The notes under the pieces: model-generated | Seen by the model: the letters and a program-made list of their open reading frames with translations, nothing else | The model's database searches: none | What the model was told of the DNA's origin: nothing | Made by a program: the position numbers and the translations under genes | Shown here: positions 8,254 through 16,453 of the stretch, one piece after another | How the letters are laid out: every line of letters starts with the position of its first letter | Numbering within the stretch: the stretch's first letter is position 1 | Assembly: GCF_014200405.1 (NCBI RefSeq) | Contig: NZ_JACHBQ010000001.1 | Span: 1,798,001 to 1,862,000 of the forward strand | Length of the DNA: 64,000 nt | Source: Cryobacterium roopkundense | GTDB taxonomy: Bacteria > Actinomycetota > Actinomycetes > Actinomycetales > Microbacteriaceae | Direction of reading: 5' to 3'

Positions 8254-9588
8254 GTGAACTCCCGTCGCTCGTGGTTAGTCTTCTACATCGGGTCGTTCGC
8301 GTACCTGTCTGCGGTATTGCAGCGCACATCACTGGGCATCGCCGGCGTCTCCGCCACGGAACGCTTCGGCGGCTCCGCCGCGGTGCTCTCGAGCTTGGCG
8401 GTGGTGCAGCTCATCGTCTATGCGGCCGCTCAGATTCCAGTCGGTGTCATGGTGGACCGCTTCGGTCCCCGCACCCTGATGTTGGGCGGAACTGCCCTCA
8501 TGGTTGTAGGCCAGCTCACCCTCGCCTTTTCTCCGACCATCGCCGTCGCCATCGTCGGCCGTATCCTCGTCGGTGCCGGGGACGCCGCAATCTTCATCTC
8601 GATGATCAGGTTGATCAGTTCCTGGTTCTCCGGTCGCATCGTCCCTCTGCTCTCACAGTGGATGGGGAACATTGGCCAGCTGGGCCAGGTTCTGTCCGCC
8701 ATTCCCCTCGCTTGGCTGCTGCACATCGGTGGATGGACGCAGGCGTTCGTCGCGGCCGCATCCGTCGCCGTCATCGCCCTGATCGTGTTGCTGATCTTCG
8801 TGCGCGATCGTCCCCCCGACGCCCATGAACTGCCACGATCGCAGAGTTGGGGGGACGCTCTCACGCAGCTGCGCATCAGCTTCAGACGGCCGGGCACCCA
8901 ACTGGGCTTCTGGTCGCACTATGTGACGCAGTCCTCGGGGACCGTTTTCACTCTCCTCTGGGGATTCCCGTTCATGGTGTACGGACTCGGATACGAGCCC
9001 GCGCGAGCGGCGGGAATGCTGACGATTCTGGTCGGCGCCGGCCTGGTTTTCGGGCCGGTCCTGGGGATCCTCACGGCACGGCATCCCCTGCGTCGCAGCA
9101 ACATCGTGCTCGGCATCGTGACGGCCATCGGCATCGCATGGTCGGTCGTGCTGCTCTGGCCCGGCACCCCGCCGGTCGCCGTGATCGTCGGGTTGCTGAT
9201 CGTGCTGGGCATCGGTGGGCCCGGATCTCTCATCGGGTTCGACTTCGCGCGCACATTCAACCCGCAACGAAGCCTGGGATCGGCTAATGGAGTGGTAAAC
9301 GTCGGTGGGTTCACCGCGAGCTTCACCATCATGTTCCTGATGGGTCTCGTCCTCGACATGCTGAACAATCTGCGAGTGGCCGGCGGCGCCGCGAGTGACC
9401 TGTACTCCCTAGACTCCTTCAAGCTCGCCTTCGCCGTGCAGTACGTCATCATCGGAATCGGTGTTGTCTTCCTCCTGCGCGCCCGCTCGAAAACACGCTC
9501 GCAGCTCTCCCGGGATGAAGGAATAGAAGTAGCACCCGTCTGGGTTGCACTCTCTAGAGCATGGAAAAGACGTAACGGGAGAGCGTAG
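8254..9588 (+). CDS. Major facilitator superfamily transporter
   Basis: 444 residues with about 12 hydrophobic helices. The loop 2-3 signature appears as GVMVDRFGPRTLMLGG, and a GRILVGAGDAAIF helix follows, as in sugar-phosphate/nitrate-type MFS porters. The C-terminus is basic and cytoplasmic. The substrate cannot be told from sequence, and the neighbours (PAC2, sigma factor) give no metabolic hint. GTG 8254 is supported by the hexamer at 8242. Confidence 0.88.
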   Translation: MNSRRSWLVFYIGSFAYLSAVLQRTSLGIAGVSATERFGGSAAVLSSLAVVQLIVYAAAQIPVGVMVDRFGPRTLMLGGTALMVVGQLTLAFSPTIAVAIVGRILVGAGDAAIFISMIRLISSWFSGRIVPLLSQWMGNIGQLGQVLSAIPLAWLLHIGGWTQAFVAAASVAVIALIVLLIFVRDRPPDAHELPRSQSWGDALTQLRISFRRPGTQLGFWSHYVTQSSGTVFTLLWGFPFMVYGLGYEPARAAGMLTILVGAGLVFGPVLGILTARHPLRRSNIVLGIVTAIGIAWSVVLLWPGTPPVAVIVGLLIVLGIGGPGSLIGFDFARTFNPQRSLGSANGVVNVGGFTASFTIMFLMGLVLDMLNNLRVAGGAASDLYSLDSFKLAFAVQYVIIGIGVVFLLRARSKTRSQLSRDEGIEVAPVWVALSRAWKRRNGRA

Positions 9589-9601
9589 TCGACCACCTGG
9601 C

Positions 9602-9629
9602 TTGCCGTCCAGACAAAACGTGCAATAAT
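9602..9629 (+). promoter_or_regulatory. Possible sigA promoter
   Basis: TTGCCG at 9602-9607 and AATAAT at 9624-9629, spaced 16 bases, lie in the 191-base gap before the sigma factor gene. It is the best -35/-10 pair I can see there; evidence is only consensus likeness. Confidence 0.3.
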
Positions 9630-9779
9630 TAACAACAGGACCCGTTCTGGTCTTGGGAGTTCCGGCACACAGCTGGCACGGTTATCCCGGGACTTGACAT
9701 GGGTCCTAGTACTGCCCGAAATCCCCGGAAATGTGGGGAGGCTGGCATGTGCGCATAACTCGGCATGAGAGGTGTTCGA

Positions 9780-11096
9780 ATGGCAACCCCCGTAAAGACT
9801 GAGGTGCCCGAAGAGGCTGCGACCGCAGCTGCCGCGGCAGCACCGGCCGCTAAGGCCCCGGCCGCCAAGACAACAGCCGCACGGGCCACCGCGGCGAAGA
9901 CGACAGCCGCTGCCAAAACGGCCGCGGCTAAGGCTGCTGCCGCCAAGCTGGCCGCCTCTGGTCCCGCCGCCGACAAGCCCGCCCCGCGTAAGCGTGCCGC
10001 CACCAAGAAGGCTGCGGCAAAAGACGAAGACACGTCCGACGAGGCCCCACTCGAGGACGACGACGCCGATGATGACTCGAAGCGCAGCGCTCCGACGGAG
10101 CCGTTGCCCAAGGGTGCGCTCGTGCTGTCGCTCGTCGACGACGAAGATGAAGTTCCGGTCTATTCCAGCGCGATCACCGGCGCAACCGCAGACCCTGTCA
10201 AGGACTATCTGAAGCAAATTGGCAAGGTCGCCCTGCTGAACGCGGCCGAAGAAGTCGAACTTGCGATGCGTATCGAGGCGGGCCTGTTCGCCGAGGACAA
10301 GCTGTCGGAGATGTCTGATGCCGAGAAGAAGACGGCCCTCGGCCGTGAACTCCAGTGGGTAGCCAAGGATGGCGCCCGTGCGAAGAGCCACCTCCTCGGA
10401 GCCAACCTTCGCCTGGTGGTTTCCCTCGCCAAGCGTTACACCGGCCGCGGGATGCAGTTCCTGGACCTGATTCAGGAAGGAAACCTGGGCCTCATCCGCG
10501 CCGTCGAGAAGTTCGACTACACGAAGGGCTTCAAGTTCTCGACGTACGCCACCTGGTGGATTCGACAGGCGATCACCCGCGCCATGGCCGACCAGGCTCG
10601 CACGATTCGCATCCCCGTGCACATGGTTGAGGTCATCAACAAGTTGGCACGCGTTCAGCGCCAGATGTTGCAGGACCTCGGCCGCGAGCCCACTCCTGAG
10701 GAGTTGAGCCGGGAGCTGGACATGACGCCGGAGAAGGTCGTGGAAGTCCAGAAGTACGGCCGTGAACCGATCTCGCTGCACACCCCGCTCGGTGAAGACG
10801 GCGACAGCGAATTCGGCGACCTCATCGAAGACACCGAGGCCGTCGTACCCGCCGATGCCGTGGGATTCACCATGTTGCAGAAGCAGCTCGAAAGCCTGCT
10901 CGATTCCCTCTCGGAACGCGAAGCCGGCGTCATTCGCATGCGCTTCGGCCTGGGAGACGGCATGCCGAAGACTCTCGACCAGATCGGGGACACCTTCGGC
11001 GTCACCCGTGAGCGGATCCGCCAGATCGAGTCCAAGACAATGGCCAAGCTGCGTCACCCGTCCCGGTCGCAGTCCCTACGCGACTACCTCGAGTAG
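9780..11096 (+). CDS. sigA: Principal RNA polymerase sigma factor (SigA/HrdB type)
   Basis: Housekeeping sigma-70, 438 residues. The first 90 residues are Ala/Lys/Thr-rich and disordered, followed by an acidic stretch. Then come region 1.2 ([17 protein letters not shown]), region 2 ([19 protein letters not shown], then [17 protein letters not shown]), region 3 ([16 protein letters not shown]) and region 4 ([19 protein letters not shown]). ATG 9780 has GAGAGG at seven bases; the in-frame ATG at 9765 lacks a site. RbpA at 44225, a known partner of this sigma class, is in the same window. Sigma factor next to a topoisomerase IV gene pair matches the hrdB region of Streptomyces. Confidence 0.96.
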   Translation: MATPVKTEVPEEAATAAAAAAPAAKAPAAKTTAARATAAKTTAAAKTAAAKAAAAKLAASGPAADKPAPRKRAATKKAAAKDEDTSDEAPLEDDDADDDSKRSAPTEPLPKGALVLSLVDDEDEVPVYSSAITGATADPVKDYLKQIGKVALLNAAEEVELAMRIEAGLFAEDKLSEMSDAEKKTALGRELQWVAKDGARAKSHLLGANLRLVVSLAKRYTGRGMQFLDLIQEGNLGLIRAVEKFDYTKGFKFSTYATWWIRQAITRAMADQARTIRIPVHMVEVINKLARVQRQMLQDLGREPTPEELSRELDMTPEKVVEVQKYGREPISLHTPLGEDGDSEFGDLIEDTEAVVPADAVGFTMLQKQLESLLDSLSEREAGVIRMRFGLGDGMPKTLDQIGDTFGVTRERIRQIESKTMAKLRHPSRSQSLRDYLE

Positions 11097-11105
11097 GAGC
11101 GCCGG

Positions 11106-12386
11106 GTGCAGTATGCCCCGGCAATCCTGATCGGTAGGGTTGTCCGGGTGCTGGCGCGCTGGCGCAAGCCGGGTGGAGGTTCGGCGATTCCGGGTGTCGT
11201 GGTGAACAAGATCGCGCCCGGATTCCTGGCGTCGACGCTGAACGGGTTTCCGCGCGGCCTGGTGATCGTCACAGGTTCCAGCGGCAAGTCAACGACGACG
11301 AAAATGCTGGTCGCTGTTCTCCGTGCGCACGGATTGACCGTCTTCACCAACTCATCCACGGCGAATATCAGCCAGGGCCTCACCTCGGCCTTGCTGGAGC
11401 GCGTGAGCATAACCGGACGGATGTCGGACTCCATCGCTGTTTTGGAGATGGATGAGGGACACGGTGCACGCATTGCCGGCGACCTGTCACCGCGCGTCGT
11501 CGCGCTGACGAACGTGATGGTCGACCAGATCGACCGTTTTCATGATTCCGAAATGGTGGCCGCACTCCTGGCCAGGATTGCCGCCCGCGCCACCGAGACT
11601 GTCGTAATCAACGCCGACGACCAGTTCCTCATGGAGCTGGCCGGGGCTCTGACGGCTGCAGTGGCGCCGTACGGGGTGAATGCCGCCGTGCTCGCCGCCA
11701 ACCCGCGCGGCCTCGGATACTCCCGCACCGCCCCTGAACGGCTGAAGGCCGTCGAAGGGGTGCTCGTGACGCGCGTCGATGGCCGACAAGCAGATGTCTG
11801 CTTCCCACCCTCCGCGAAGTCCGACCAGGTTTCACCTTCGATGACCGTGGCGCTCCCCGCGAGGGGAACGCATTACGCCGTTGACGCAGCCACCGCGCTG
11901 GCCACGGCTCGGGCGGCGCTCGGTGAGGAATTCGACCCGGCGGTGGCCGTCGCCGCGGTTTCGACGATCCCGGCTGTCTTCGGGCGCGGGGAGACTGTGA
12001 CGGTACGCGGACAGCAGATTGAGTTCGTGCTGGTACAGAACCCGGCCAGTTTTCAGCTGAACGTTGACGCGCTCGAGCCGCAGACGGAACAGATTCTCGT
12101 CGTGATCGGTTCCGATGTGCGTGATCCGTCGTACTTCTGGCCCGTGGACACGTCGAGCCTGAAGAGGGTTGTCATCGCATCCGGGTCAAAGGCCCACGAT
12201 ATTGCGCTCCAGCTGGCCTACGACGACGTTGTCGTCGATCGGATCGTGCCGGATGTTGGCCTGGCTCTCGACGATTTCCTGGCCTTGCCGGCTCCCCAGC
12301 ACGGTCTCAAGACCATCATTTTTTCGGCTGACGGCATGCGCCGCACACGCGCGCACCTCGGCCTGGCCACGAACAGCGAGGAGTAG
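11106..12386 (+). CDS. murT: MurT-like Mur ligase without zinc ribbon
   Basis: MurT is the ATP-dependent ligase subunit that, with GatD, amidates the D-Glu alpha-carboxyl of lipid II. This 426-residue protein has the Mur ligase P-loop VTGSSGKSTTTKM (about 56-68), VDQIDRF (about 139-145), the INADDQ segment (about 169), and the C-terminal FGRGETV and VLVQNPASF motifs of MurT. The region where characterised MurT carries a Cys4 zinc ribbon (here about 180-245) contains one Cys only (residue 232, ADVCFPP), so the ribbon is absent. GTG 11106 has AGGAG six bases before it. gatD follows after two bases. Confidence 0.85.
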   Translation: MQYAPAILIGRVVRVLARWRKPGGGSAIPGVVVNKIAPGFLASTLNGFPRGLVIVTGSSGKSTTTKMLVAVLRAHGLTVFTNSSTANISQGLTSALLERVSITGRMSDSIAVLEMDEGHGARIAGDLSPRVVALTNVMVDQIDRFHDSEMVAALLARIAARATETVVINADDQFLMELAGALTAAVAPYGVNAAVLAANPRGLGYSRTAPERLKAVEGVLVTRVDGRQADVCFPPSAKSDQVSPSMTVALPARGTHYAVDAATALATARAALGEEFDPAVAVAAVSTIPAVFGRGETVTVRGQQIEFVLVQNPASFQLNVDALEPQTEQILVVIGSDVRDPSYFWPVDTSSLKRVVIASGSKAHDIALQLAYDDVVVDRIVPDVGLALDDFLALPAPQHGLKTIIFSADGMRRTRAHLGLATNSEE

Positions 12387-12388
12387 GC

Positions 12389-13114
12389 ATGCGCCCGCTC
12401 ACAATCATCTCGATTCTTCCCGATCTCCTCAATACCAATGGCGATGCGGCCAACGCCAGGGTGCTCGCCCAGCGAGCGCGCTGGAGCGGCCAGGAGGCGA
12501 ACGTCGTCGAGGTACGCACCCGGGCGGATCTTCCGGCAGACGTCGACTCGGTCGTGATCGGTTCCGGGTCCGACTCGCAACTGGTCGCGGCCCGCGATGT
12601 CCTGCTGACGATGGCGGAGGACCTCCGAGCCTGGACGACCGCGGGCGTTCCGATCCTCGCGGTGGGCACGGGGTGGGAGTTGCTCAGCTGGGGCATCGAA
12701 TTGTCCGGGGGAGTGGTCGTCGAGGGACTTGGCCTCGTCGCCGGACGTGCCGTGCCGCGGGAGTCCCGCGCAATTGATGACCTTGTCGTCACGTCGAAGT
12801 ACGGTCGCCTGGTGGGCTTCGAGAATCACGCCCGCGACTACGTTGGTGCCGAGGGTTCACCCCTCGGACGCGTCGTGGCGGGAACCGGAAACGGACACGG
12901 CACGGAGGGCGTCGTGATGGGGGACGTGATAGCCACTCACCTGCACGGGCCCGTGCTCGCCCGTAACCCCGGGCTCGCGGATCATCTGCTCCGTGCCGCG
13001 TTCGCGCGCCACGCCGTCGAGTACACGCCAGGCGCCCCCACCCGGCCGGTGGATGAGCTGGCGCGCGCGGCACGGAATCAGGTGGCGGTCCGCCTGTCCC
13101 TCGCGATCGACTGA
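12389..13114 (+). CDS. gatD: GatD-like amidotransferase lacking the catalytic cysteine
   Basis: 241 residues, partner of the MurT-like protein. It has the class I glutamine amidotransferase fold of GatD: SVVIGSGSDSQ near the start, VGFENH in mid-protein and ATHLHGPVLARNPGLADHLL, which retains the catalytic-type His (residue 186). The nucleophile elbow, normally ICGGYQLLG in GatD, reads AVGTGWELLS (91-100), with Gly93 where Cys should be. The whole protein has no cysteine, so glutamine hydrolysis by the normal mechanism is not possible. It starts two bases after the murT stop. A structural or substrate-binding role is likely; see findings. Confidence 0.83.
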   Translation: MRPLTIISILPDLLNTNGDAANARVLAQRARWSGQEANVVEVRTRADLPADVDSVVIGSGSDSQLVAARDVLLTMAEDLRAWTTAGVPILAVGTGWELLSWGIELSGGVVVEGLGLVAGRAVPRESRAIDDLVVTSKYGRLVGFENHARDYVGAEGSPLGRVVAGTGNGHGTEGVVMGDVIATHLHGPVLARNPGLADHLLRAAFARHAVEYTPGAPTRPVDELARAARNQVAVRLSLAID

Positions 13115-13123
13115 CGAGCGCCA

Positions 13124-13174
13124 GTACACGAAACCGGGCACCGCGTCTCTGACGCGGTGCCCGGTTTCGTGTAC
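13124..13174. terminator. Perfect 24-bp stem between convergent genes
   Basis: Left arm 13124-13147 and right arm 13151-13174 are perfect inverted copies with a three-base loop, starting GTACACGAAACCGG. It lies between gatD (+) and the zinc-ribbon gene (-), so it probably stops both. There is no T-run on either side. Confidence 0.75.
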
Positions 13175-13215
13175 TCAGAGAGAACAATTACACAGAGTGT
13201 GTGTTCACAGAGTAA

Positions 13216-13452
13216 TTAGGACCGCTGATCCTCGAGGAGTCGGCTCGACTCGTCGTGCCAGCTCTCGGCGATTGCCGACAACTTCTCCTGGTGCTTGCGG
13301 CCGTGGTGAGCACAGAACAGCAATTCGCTGTTGTTGACGACTACCCGAATGTAAGCCTGTGCGCCGCAGGCGTCACAGCGATCGGCTGCGGTCAGCTGGT
13401 GGGGGGCGCCCTGCGGGTCTGCTGCACCATTTTCGGTGGCGATCTTGGACAT
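13216..13452 (-). CDS. Small zinc-ribbon protein (DUF7455-like)
   Basis: 78 residues. Paired CX2C (DRCDACGAQAY) and CX2H (LLFCAHHGRKH) motifs suggest one zinc site. Similar short proteins occur next to the principal sigma factor and topoisomerase IV genes in many actinobacteria; function unknown. ATG 13452 is set by a strong GGAGGAGG run five bases upstream. Longer readings upstream have no support. It is divergent from parE. Confidence 0.8.
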   Translation of the reverse strand: MSKIATENGAADPQGAPHQLTAADRCDACGAQAYIRVVVNNSELLFCAHHGRKHQEKLSAIAESWHDESSRLLEDQRS

Positions 13453-13602
13453 TTTTTCCTCCTCCAGACAAAAAACCTTGTTGCCTATGCACCAATGTAA
13501 ACACGCCGTGCCTGTGTTATCGAGCACAATACGGGGTATTTCGCTTGCGGCGTACCGCCGGCGCGCGTGAGTGTCGATCACAGCGGCGCCTGCGCGGCCC
13601 GG

Positions 13603-13608
13603 TAAACT
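13603..13608 (+). promoter_or_regulatory. Putative -10 box, leaderless parE
   Basis: TAAACT eight bases before GTG 13617 with no Shine-Dalgarno between; it decides the start. Confidence 0.55.
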
Positions 13609-13616
13609 CGACAGTT

Positions 13617-15695
13617 GTGAGTTCTGACTATTCCGCGCGCCATCTTTCCGTCCTTGAGGGGCTGGAGGCCGTTCGCAAGCGCCCCGGCATGTACATCGGC
13701 TCAACGGATTCCCGCGGCCTCATGCACTGCCTCTGGGAAATCATCGACAACTCTGTGGACGAAGCGCTCGGAGGACACGGCAGCAGCATCAAGATCGAGC
13801 TGCATCCAGACGAAAGCGTCGAAGTTCGCGACACGGCCCGCGGTATCCCTGTCGATATCGAACCCAAGACCGGGCTGACGGGCGTCGAGGTCGTCTTCAC
13901 GAAGCTACACGCGGGGGGCAAGTTCGGAAGCGGCTCCTACGCCGCCTCCGGAGGACTGCACGGCGTGGGCGCTTCCGTTGTCAACGCGCTGTCGGAACGA
14001 CTTGACGTCGAGGTGGACCGTGACGGCAAGACCTGGGCCATGTCCTTCCACCGGGGCGAACCCGGTATTTTCGCCGACTCGGGGGAGAAGAGCCCCGACG
14101 CTCCCTTCACCCCCTTCGAGAACCAGAGTGAACTCCGAGTCATCGGCAAGGTGCGTCGGGGCGTGACCGGAACTCGCGTACGATACTGGGCCGATCGCCA
14201 GATCTTCACCAAGGGCGCCAGCTTCCAGACGGAGGAGGTGCTGGGACGGGCGCGCCAGACTGCCTTCCTCGTTCCGGGCCTCGCGATCGAGGTCGCCGAC
14301 CGGCGCACACCAGAACCGGTGATCAGTTCCTTCCAGTTCGACGGCGGCATCTCGGAGTTCGTGGATCATCTCGCCACCGACACTCCGATCACCGACACCT
14401 GGCGCCTCACCGGCAGCGGCACGTTCAAGGAGACGGTCCCTGTTCTCTCCGACAAGGGAGCTATGGTGCCCACAGAACTCGAACGGGTCTGTCAGGTGGA
14501 TATCGCCCTGCGCTGGGGAACCGGCTACGACACCGTGATTCAGAGCTTCGTGAACATCATCGCCACCCCGAAAGGCGGCACGCACCAGGCCGGATTCGAT
14601 GCCGGCCTGCTGAAATTCCTTCGGGCCCAGGTCGAGCAGAACGCCCGCCGTCTGAAGGTCGGATCCGACAAGCTCGAGAAGGACGACGTGATGGCCGGCC
14701 TGACGGCTGTGCTGACGGTGCGCCTGCCCGAACCGCAATTCGAGGGACAGACCAAGGAAGTCCTCGGCACCCCGGCGGTTCGCGCTATCGTCGCGGCGGT
14801 CGTCGCGAAGACGATGAATGAGCGTTTCGTGTCGCCGAAGCGCGATGACAAGGCCCAGGCATCCGTCGTTCTGGACAAGATCGTGGCCGAGATGAAATCG
14901 CGCATTTCGGCGCGTGCACACAAGGAAACCCAGCGCCGCAAGAACGCCCTGGAAAGTTCGTCCCTTCCCGCCAAGCTCGTCGATTGCCGAAGCAATGACG
15001 TGTCAACAAGCGAGCTGTTTATCGTAGAGGGTGATTCGGCGCTCGGCACCGCGAAGCTCGCACGTGACAGCGAGCACCAGGCGTTGTTGCCCATCCGCGG
15101 CAAGATTCTCAACGTACAGAAGGCCTCGGTTTCGGACATGCTCTCCAATACGGAGTGCGCCTCGATCATCCAGGTGATCGGCGCGGGATCCGGCCGGAGC
15201 TTCGACCTCTCGGCGGCCCGCTATGGCAAGGTGATCATTATGAGCGACGCTGATGTCGATGGCGCACACATTCGAACCCTCCTCCTCACCCTGTTCTTTC
15301 GTTACATGCGTCCGATGATCACGGAGGGTCGCGTCTTCGCTGCCGTTCCGCCGCTCCACAGGGTCGTCGTAGTGAACCCGGGTAGCAAACCGAACGAAAC
15401 GATCTACACCTATTCTGAGGTTGAGCTTCATAGCGTGCTGACGGCCCTCGAGAAAAAGGGCCGCCGCTACCAGGACCCGATCCAGCGCTACAAGGGCCTG
15501 GGGGAGATGGATGCCGACCAGCTCGCGACGACCACAATGGAGCGCGCGCACCGTACGTTGCGCCGCGTAAGGGTGACGGATGCGGACGCATCCGCGCGCG
15601 TCTTCGAGCTGCTGATGGGCAATGATGTGGCACCCCGTAAGGAGTTCATCATCGACAGCTCCGACAAGCTCAGCAGGGACCGCATCGACGTGTGA
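13617..15695 (+). CDS. parE: DNA topoisomerase IV subunit B (ParE; GyrB-type ATPase)
   Basis: ATPase subunit of a type IIA topoisomerase, 692 residues from GTG 13617. GHKL ATPase motifs are EIIDNSVDEAL and GGLHGVGASVVNALS, with KRPGMYIGSTDSRGL at the N-terminus. The TOPRIM domain has FIVEGDSALGTAKLARD, LPIRGKILNV and SDADVDGAHI. GyrB normally reads EGDSAGG; the EGDSALG here and the position beside the sigma factor, as in Streptomyces, favour topoisomerase IV over gyrase. An in-frame extension to 13359 is antisense to the zinc-ribbon gene and is rejected. The partner subunit is at 16454-18943. Confidence 0.9.
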   Translation: MSSDYSARHLSVLEGLEAVRKRPGMYIGSTDSRGLMHCLWEIIDNSVDEALGGHGSSIKIELHPDESVEVRDTARGIPVDIEPKTGLTGVEVVFTKLHAGGKFGSGSYAASGGLHGVGASVVNALSERLDVEVDRDGKTWAMSFHRGEPGIFADSGEKSPDAPFTPFENQSELRVIGKVRRGVTGTRVRYWADRQIFTKGASFQTEEVLGRARQTAFLVPGLAIEVADRRTPEPVISSFQFDGGISEFVDHLATDTPITDTWRLTGSGTFKETVPVLSDKGAMVPTELERVCQVDIALRWGTGYDTVIQSFVNIIATPKGGTHQAGFDAGLLKFLRAQVEQNARRLKVGSDKLEKDDVMAGLTAVLTVRLPEPQFEGQTKEVLGTPAVRAIVAAVVAKTMNERFVSPKRDDKAQASVVLDKIVAEMKSRISARAHKETQRRKNALESSSLPAKLVDCRSNDVSTSELFIVEGDSALGTAKLARDSEHQALLPIRGKILNVQKASVSDMLSNTECASIIQVIGAGSGRSFDLSAARYGKVIIMSDADVDGAHIRTLLLTLFFRYMRPMITEGRVFAAVPPLHRVVVVNPGSKPNETIYTYSEVELHSVLTALEKKGRRYQDPIQRYKGLGEMDADQLATTTMERAHRTLRRVRVTDADASARVFELLMGNDVAPRKEFIIDSSDKLSRDRIDV

Positions 15696-15707
15696 CCGCG
15701 CGCGGGG

Positions 15708-16424
15708 TCAGGACGCCGCCGGCGTGAGGGAGGCGAAAGCGGTACTGGGCAGATCTTTCTCGCCGCTTTCGATCGCCTGCACGATTCGCAGGGCAACCGA
15801 CGCCGGCGGGTAGCCGGCGGGCAGTCGCGGTGCCGTCCCGGCCAGGGGATGCGTAGACAGCGCAGTTTCGGTGTGCCCGGGTCTGGCGTCGATGACCCTG
15901 ATCCCCGTTCTGCGCAGCTCCCGGGCCGTCGCCTGCACGAAGGCCGCCACGGCCGCCTTGGACGCCGAGTAGGCCGCCATGTGTGCGGTGGGACTCTCGC
16001 TGACCACTCCACTGAGCGTCAGCACGAAGGGCTCACGTCCGGCCGCGGCCGATTCTGCAAGCGCGGGAACCGCCTCGCGAAGGACCCGCATCGGCGCGAG
16101 AGCGTTGACCAAGAACAGCTCGGTCAAGGTCTCATCGGTCAGCTCGGAAGCCGGGCCGAAGGCAACGACACCCGCCGCGTTGATGATTCCGTCAAGCCGG
16201 CCACTCACCGCCAGGGCCTCACGCACCAGGGCCGCAACGGCGACGGGGTCCGACACATCCGCCACCACTCGCGCACCCGGCACATCGAGGGAGGCGAGCC
16301 CTGCCTCAGAGCGGCCGGAGAGGACCAGGAGCGCTCCACGCTCCGCGAGGAGTCTGGAGAGTTCGCGGCCGAGTCCGCCGGTGGCGCCGATGACGAGAAT
16401 GGACGATCCTGCGATAGCTGTCAT
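15708..16424 (-). CDS. Short-chain dehydrogenase/reductase
   Basis: Classical SDR, 238 residues. The cofactor site is VIGATGGLGRELSRLLAERG, followed by IINAAGVVAFGPASELTD (NAAG), LTLSGVVSE with the catalytic Ser, and YSASKAAVAAF with the YxxxK pair. The substrate is unknown. It sits between the convergent parE end (12 bases away) and the start of its own transcript near 16437. ATG 16424 follows a TAGGGT hexamer by seven bases. Confidence 0.9.
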   Translation of the reverse strand: MTAIAGSSILVIGATGGLGRELSRLLAERGALLVLSGRSEAGLASLDVPGARVVADVSDPVAVAALVREALAVSGRLDGIINAAGVVAFGPASELTDETLTELFLVNALAPMRVLREAVPALAESAAAGREPFVLTLSGVVSESPTAHMAAYSASKAAVAAFVQATARELRRTGIRVIDARPGHTETALSTHPLAGTAPRLPAGYPPASVALRIVQAIESGEKDLPSTAFASLTPAAS

Positions 16425-16431
16425 GCAGGTT

Positions 16432-16437
16432 ACCCTA
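16432..16437 (-). promoter_or_regulatory. Putative -10 box, leaderless SDR gene
   Basis: TAGGGT on the minus strand seven bases before ATG 16424. Confidence 0.45.
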
Positions 16438-16453
16438 GCGCAGCGGCTGGCGC

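Noticed and set aside
9694..9699. TTGACA as a -35 box for sigA
   Set aside because: No -10-like hexamer at 16-18 bases; the sequence there is GC-rich.
8919..11057. 712-residue open frame antisense to the sigma factor and MFS genes
   Set aside because: Low-complexity translation produced by high-GC codon bias opposite sigA; no domain and no ribosome site.
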